This document shows, piece by piece, positions 59,914 through 64,000 of a stretch of DNA of 64,000 bases; the first letter of the stretch is position 1; each line of letters starts with the position of its first letter. The translations under genes and the position numbers were made by a program. This stretch comes from Aphrophora alni. Taxonomy: Eukaryota; Arthropoda; Insecta; Hemiptera; Aphrophoridae. The DNA lies in NCBI GenBank assembly GCA_963513935.1, contig OY740765.1, forward strand, positions 147,027,830 to 147,091,829, read 5' to 3'. The notes below the pieces were generated by a model. That model ran no database searches and was not told where the DNA came from. It saw only the letters and a list, made by a program, of their open reading frames with translations.

Positions 59914-60225
59914 TATTAATAACCATTTAATAGGATTGGGTTCTTTTCAATCAGTGGTTCAGTTATATTAATTAATCTTTATTGCTTTTTATGAGACTTG
60001 GGCAACATTTTAAACACTCTAATACTTCAATACTTTAAATACTATACAACAAAAATAAGAATATAATACGACACTTTAAATAAACAATACAATAATAGGA
60101 ATTTAATAGGATACTTTTAAATAAGCAATACAATGATAAGAATTTAATTAAATGAACAATATTCAAACTAAATATTCATTTCACTACGCCCAAAAGTATT
60201 CCAACTATTGTTACTCTCTAATAAA
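59914..60225 (-). repeat. diverged LTR/PBS-like segment inside the element
   Basis: ACCATTTAATAGG..GGGTTC.TTT and ATCAGTGGTTCAGT (59924-59963) closely match the junction of primer site and LTR at 61453-61496. The following ~260 bp is loosely similar to the LTR (AGTATTCCAACTATTGTTA versus AATAGTTCCAGCTATTGTG). It looks like an older, related LTR end trapped in the interior. Confidence 0.6.
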
Positions 60226-60299
60226 TGAAATTATTAATTTATTGGTGATTTTATAAATATAGAAATGCTTGCTTACTGCTGTAGAGTTGATTTCCTGGG

Positions 60300-60647
60300 C
60301 TAATAAATTTCCCGGAGTAGAGTTCCTGCACCACGGCTAGTGACACAGCCGTGTATCTTCCAAAGCTCCAAAAATTCGTTTGGAATTGGGTCTTTGTTGT
60401 TTCCCGAGTGACCCTCGACCGTATCGTAAATATTAGCATCTTTATTTGTTTGTGTAGGCCAATTTGTGTATTGGTTATCTAATTCAACTCGGCTCATTTC
60501 CGAAGTGGTATGAATTTTCCACAAGCGAATGTATGACCTTAGGAATTCTAGATCGGCTTGTTCCGGAATGTCCCAGTTAAGGTCTTTCCAAATATTAATG
60601 GCTTGAGTTTTATTTAGTGCTTTTATATCTGATAAGGTTAAATTCAT
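60300..60647 (-). CDS. unrecognised 115-codon ORF of the LTR element
   Basis: The only substantial minus-strand frame in the interior starts MNLTLSDIKALNKTQAIN and is uninterrupted, with a Trp-rich helical N-terminal half (IWKDLNWDIP, YIRLWKI) and a polar C-terminal half. Its place, ~800 nt after the primer site, is where gag begins in LTR elements, so a truncated gag N-terminus is the simplest reading. It has no zinc knuckle or protease motif. The frame ends TAA/TAG-side at 60300 in sequence specific to this element. Function not established. Confidence 0.5.
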   Translation of the reverse strand: MNLTLSDIKALNKTQAINIWKDLNWDIPEQADLEFLRSYIRLWKIHTTSEMSRVELDNQYTNWPTQTNKDANIYDTVEGHSGNNKDPIPNEFLELWKIHGCVTSRGAGTLLREIY

Positions 60648-61441
60648 TAATTTGTTATAGTTTGTTTTGTAATTGTAAAAGTACCGTAAATTAATCCCTA
60701 TTCAAAGAAAGAATAACTCATTACCCAATTCTTATTAATATTCGTTTCAGTTACTTAATTCACCAAAATCAAAATAGAAATTCGAATCAAGTATGTATGA
60801 GGTATGTTCCCGGGAAGACTTGTCACGTAAGCAAGAAGTAGCAATGTAGAACAACAAAATCTAAACAAACTGTCGTCAGCATTCCGTGGTGTAATTACTC
60901 TCGGCCTTGCGCAACAAAACCCCTGACGCGTGTGATTCGTAAATATTCTATTTTAATGTTGACCTTATTCCCAAACACATACAAATATGCTAACAATACA
61001 AAAATAATCTTAAACTATAGTTATAATCAAAATCGTCTGTTACCTGTTGATTATCTGTTAATCACACATACCTCAAATTTAAATCGTTCGCATATAATAA
61101 TAATAATAACACAAATTCAATACATATATCAAAATCTCTTAAATATGTATATCTCTATAGATAAAGCACCTTATTAACATACAAATTTATTACTTTTTGT
61201 TTTTCTCAAAAATAATTATCAGATCATTCCGTTTTCTTATTTCAAAAATAACACTTCAAATACAGTTTTATAAATATATAGCTGATTAAAGAACCAAAAA
61301 AAAAATCACTGTAATAAAAAAATACTCTTAATTTTTAGTAATAAATTAAAAGAAAGGCTGTTTTGAATATTTATTACATAAAAATTACAAAAAACAAAAT
61401 TTTTATCATATAGTAACAAATTTTAGTAAAAACTAAAAACA

Positions 61442-61455
61442 CGGCCGATGCACCA
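61442..61455 (-). other. primer binding site complementary to tRNA-Gly 3' end
   Basis: The plus strand reads CGGCCGATGCACCA, identical to the last 14 nt (including CCA) of insect tRNA-Gly(GCC) as I recall it. In the element's minus-strand RNA this is TGGTGCATCGGCCG, 2 nt after the 5' LTR, the standard spacing. Confidence 0.88.
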
Positions 61456-61457
61456 TT

Positions 61458-62150
61458 TATTAGGTATCGGGTTCTTTCTAAATCAGTGGTTCAGTGTTTC
61501 TCTTTTGTTAAAGAATGCAATACTTTATATCATTTTACAATCACTAATTTCCAAATATTATTACAATTATTTCTATTCAAATATTAATTTAAAACTGAAT
61601 CAATACATCTCCCTAACTCATTCAATTATTTCAAATAACATACATATGCTTTATATAACTTATTTCATATTACTTTACAATGATTACTTTAAAAATTGAA
61701 TTAGCCTATCTATATGAATATTTAAAAATGATCAACCCAGAATAGTTCCAGCTATTGTGAAATGAATCTAATATATTTAAATTGTTGATTACTTGTGCTG
61801 ATACTTTGTTTGTTTGCTCACCCTTTTTGTGCACTGCAAAAGCCGCTACTACAGCTTTGTATTATTGGAAGCTCCAACTTGCCAATAATACCCTCGTGTT
61901 CCAATCCTCGAACGTTCCTCCTGACGTCTTCGTTCACGCTGTTGATCGAAAGATCCCCACCTCTCTTGGGTCGTTGCTTATATTGCCTCGACCTGCCTTG
62001 CTATGTAGGTTGCCCATGCTAGGTAAGCATTTCATCATTTTTTTAATAGTTTCGCAATACCTGTCGCTATTCTGGGTTTCATGTATGGTTCTTACTTAAA
62101 TTATATTAATTATTATATATTTCTATTCTAGTAACTATCTAATCCTAACA
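61458..62150 (-). repeat. 5' LTR (693 bp)
   Basis: Identical by reading to 59051-59743. It contains a TATA-like TATATAAAG on the minus strand (around 61650) and, near the primer site, stretches matching tRNA-Gly (61468-61474 and 61482-61496). Confidence 0.95.
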
Positions 62151-62229
62151 GCTTGCTCTAAGGCCACTCTTTGTACAGAGTTTTTGATAGCTGAGTTTCT
62201 AGCTGGTGACTAGTGTATATTTGTATAAC

Positions 62230-63960
62230 CTCAAGAATTCTGTAAATGTACGATCAATTGGTTCACAGATGAACTCTTGATCATGATATCTACAGTAATG
62301 TGTCTCTACGACCTCTACTGTAACATGAGATCAGATAAAAACAAAAGATTATATATTGGCTATAGGAAATTATATAAAAGGACCATATTAGAAGCTAAGC
62401 TCGTTGCCAATGCTAAAAACATTGAGAAGTCGGAAAACAAACATAAAGCAGCATGGTCAATCATTAATGGTTATCTTAATTCGAACTAAATTAAACATGT
62501 AACTTCTGACTTCTATTCTTCCAAATACTTTTAACAACTATTTTGTAAATGTAGCAAACAAAAGACCATAACACCACCTAATACCAAACATTTACCGTTA
62601 CCTAATAAGGTGACAGATTGTAGATTTTCCTGGTTTAAGATAACAGAGGATGATATAATTAAAATTACAAAACACCTCAGAAACAATTCAACAAAAAATT
62701 ACTATGGTATAACCAATAATATTATTAAGGAAAATTACAATATATCTTGTAAAACCCTTGACATATTGTATAAATAACTGTTTTGAAGTGGGTGTTTTCC
62801 CACAAAGCCTATAAATATAATAATTTACCCTAATATATAAAAATAGTAATATCTCCAACTCTGGAAGCTATCGGCCTATTTCTATACTTATAATTGCTAA
62901 GATTTTTGAGTCCATGATTAAAATGCAGTTGTATGGATATTTTGAGAGCAATCAACTCTTTAATAAGCAGGAGTATGGTTTCCGTTCAGGCAGGAATACA
63001 GCAGATGTCTTGGGTCAACTGGTTAAACGGTTCTATCTATAATAAATGGCAGGGGTTTTGCTCAGGCCACAATGTACAATCTTAGCAAGTCTTTTGACAT
63101 GGTGTCCCATCACATTTTGCTAGAAATGTACTGTTGATAATTAGTTAGAATTGTTTATATATATATATATATATATATATAAATGATCTACCATGTAATG
63201 TTTCTTCATAAGTGTTGGTCTTTTGCCAATGACACTACCTTCATTTATAATTATTGTAATAATTTGGAAACATATAGTTTGTTTCCTGATGATGCTTTTT
63301 AACTCGAACAATTTATTCCTGAACGAAAATAAGACTCAAAAATTACCTTTTCAACAAGTAATGGTATCAGGGATAGAGTTAAGCTTTTAAGTATTCATAT
63401 TTATTAGAGTCTTAAATGGCATTATCTAGAGGAACTAATAAAAAACTATCTAGATTAATTTTCTTAATTAGGAACATAAAATCTATGTTGCTAATTAAAT
63501 ACATAAAAATTATATACCTTGCACATTTTCAAAGCATAATTAGATATGGTCTTTACCTTTGTGGCAATAGCAGTAACATCGGTGTTATACTGAATCTTTA
63601 AAAGCGAGTAGTGAGGTTAATATTTAATGCTGGCTTCAGAGAAAATGTCCGCCAATTTTTATATAGCTGGAAATTGTGACTGTGATAAACATATCGTTTT
63701 GATTTGTTAACCCATATTAAGGCTAAGGAAATGGATTTATGTTATAGATCAAATGTACATAGCTATAATACCAGAAATAATTATTTAAGTGATTTTCCCT
63801 ACTGTAGACTTAACATATCTTTGAACAATTATCATATCTAGGGAGTAAGACTTTTTAACAAATTACCATCTAAATTAAAATATTTACCTCTCAAAATACT
63901 TAGGAATAAATGGTTTGTCAGAGTTTAGCGATAGTAATATAAAATCCATGCATGACTAAT
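62230..63960 (+). pseudogene. degenerate LINE ORF2 (linker, RT, C-terminus)
   Basis: Plus-strand motifs in order: INWFTDEL; CLYDLY; YRKLYKRTILEAKLVANAK and KAAWSIINGYL (linker); SGSYRPISIL and AKIFESMIKMQLYGYF; NKQEYGFRSGRNTADVL (RT); YNLSKSFDMVSHHILL, where the usual DxSKAFD has lost its Asp; FANDTTFIYN, the YADD-type box with Asn replacing the first Asp; then NKLPSKLKYLPLKILRN near the end. About a dozen stops and shifts. The order and C-terminal wording indicate a Jockey-like element. It abuts the right LTR. Confidence 0.85.
63156..63181. repeat. (TA)n microsatellite in the LINE remnant
   Basis: Pure TA dinucleotide run replacing part of the RT coding region, next to a small deletion. Confidence 0.9.
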
Positions 63961-64000
63961 ATTAAACTAAATCTATCCATTTTAATGAATTGTATAATTT

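Larger units (their letters stand above)
59051..62150 (-). mobile_element. short LTR retrotransposon with identical LTRs (3100 bp)
   Basis: Two 693-bp LTRs that I read as identical bracket a 1714-bp interior, with a 4-bp target duplication GCTT (59047-59050, 62151-62154). Orientation is minus: LTRs begin TGTTAGGATT and end CCTAATA, a primer binding site adjoins the right LTR and a purine-rich tract adjoins the left LTR. The interior lacks protease, RT and integrase, so it depends on another element. Identical LTRs imply a very recent insertion. A 4-bp duplication suits Ty3/gypsy-type integrases, but superfamily cannot be proven without pol. Confidence 0.93.
58560..62230 (-). other. unidentified coding-like sequence split by the LTR element
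   Basis: On the minus strand, sequence right of the LTR element (62220-62151) and left of it (59046 downwards) joins into one open stretch of about 45 codons (RNSAIKNSVQRVALEQA, then STIHDTNKTLSVFFEQ). It is followed by LRFTNELADATKQLFTFNV, KQKRKKKTTPEW and SIEWDRKMLDKHKKVS with stops and frame changes. This 58560-59050 block is less AT-rich than its surroundings. I do not recognise the protein; it may be an old retroelement ORF or a processed pseudogene. Confidence 0.35.

Overview
This is eukaryotic, AT-rich, intron-dominated DNA, most likely from an insect. The evidence is a split gene matching the C-terminus of insect casein kinase 1 gamma (Drosophila gilgamesh), short interstitial TTAGG-type (insect telomere) repeats, and a dense load of insect-type transposons. 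Hemiptera is a guess from general repeat texture, not a demonstrated placement.

The only host gene I can support lies on the plus strand. Its 3' coding exons are at 12823-12903, 31286-31387, 35917-36023 and 44253-44304, with a probable in-phase upstream exon at 7516-7590. All junctions have AG/GT sites and keep one reading frame, ending in the CCCFFK-type cysteine/basic tail that marks the membrane-anchored gamma class of CK1. The kinase domain must lie off the left edge of the window. The 3'UTR starts at 44305 and may run several kb.

Almost everything else is transposon material in introns, the 3'UTR and flanking DNA, much of it with both ends and target duplications visible. TTAA-flanked piggyBac-like elements occur at 2427-3095, 3197-4394, 27059-28438 and 33650-35818, with fragments at 1-465 and 14854-15770. 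A Merlin element (27390-28079, 9-bp target duplication) sits inside one of them. TA-flanked pogo/Tigger elements are at 8535-9404, 21891-22720 and 38223-40607. Mariner elements or remnants are at 10773-10930, 18880-19225, 32185-33560 and 52331-53574. LINE fragments are at 10930-11280, 15835-18855, 32640-33195, 48580-48690 and 62230-63960. A run of tRNA-headed SINE-like units lies at 55270-57560. A short LTR retrotransposon with two apparently identical 693-bp LTRs occupies 59051-62150.

Two observations stand out. First, the intron before the 81-nt CK1 gamma exon carries five tandem copies (~125 bp each) of that exon's own 3' splice site plus the first half of the exon, an array of decoy acceptors. 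Second, the LTR element has a tRNA-Gly primer binding site and, in the adjoining LTR, additional stretches complementary to the D-arm and T-arm of the same tRNA. A diverged LTR-like segment inside the element keeps these motifs while the rest has drifted.
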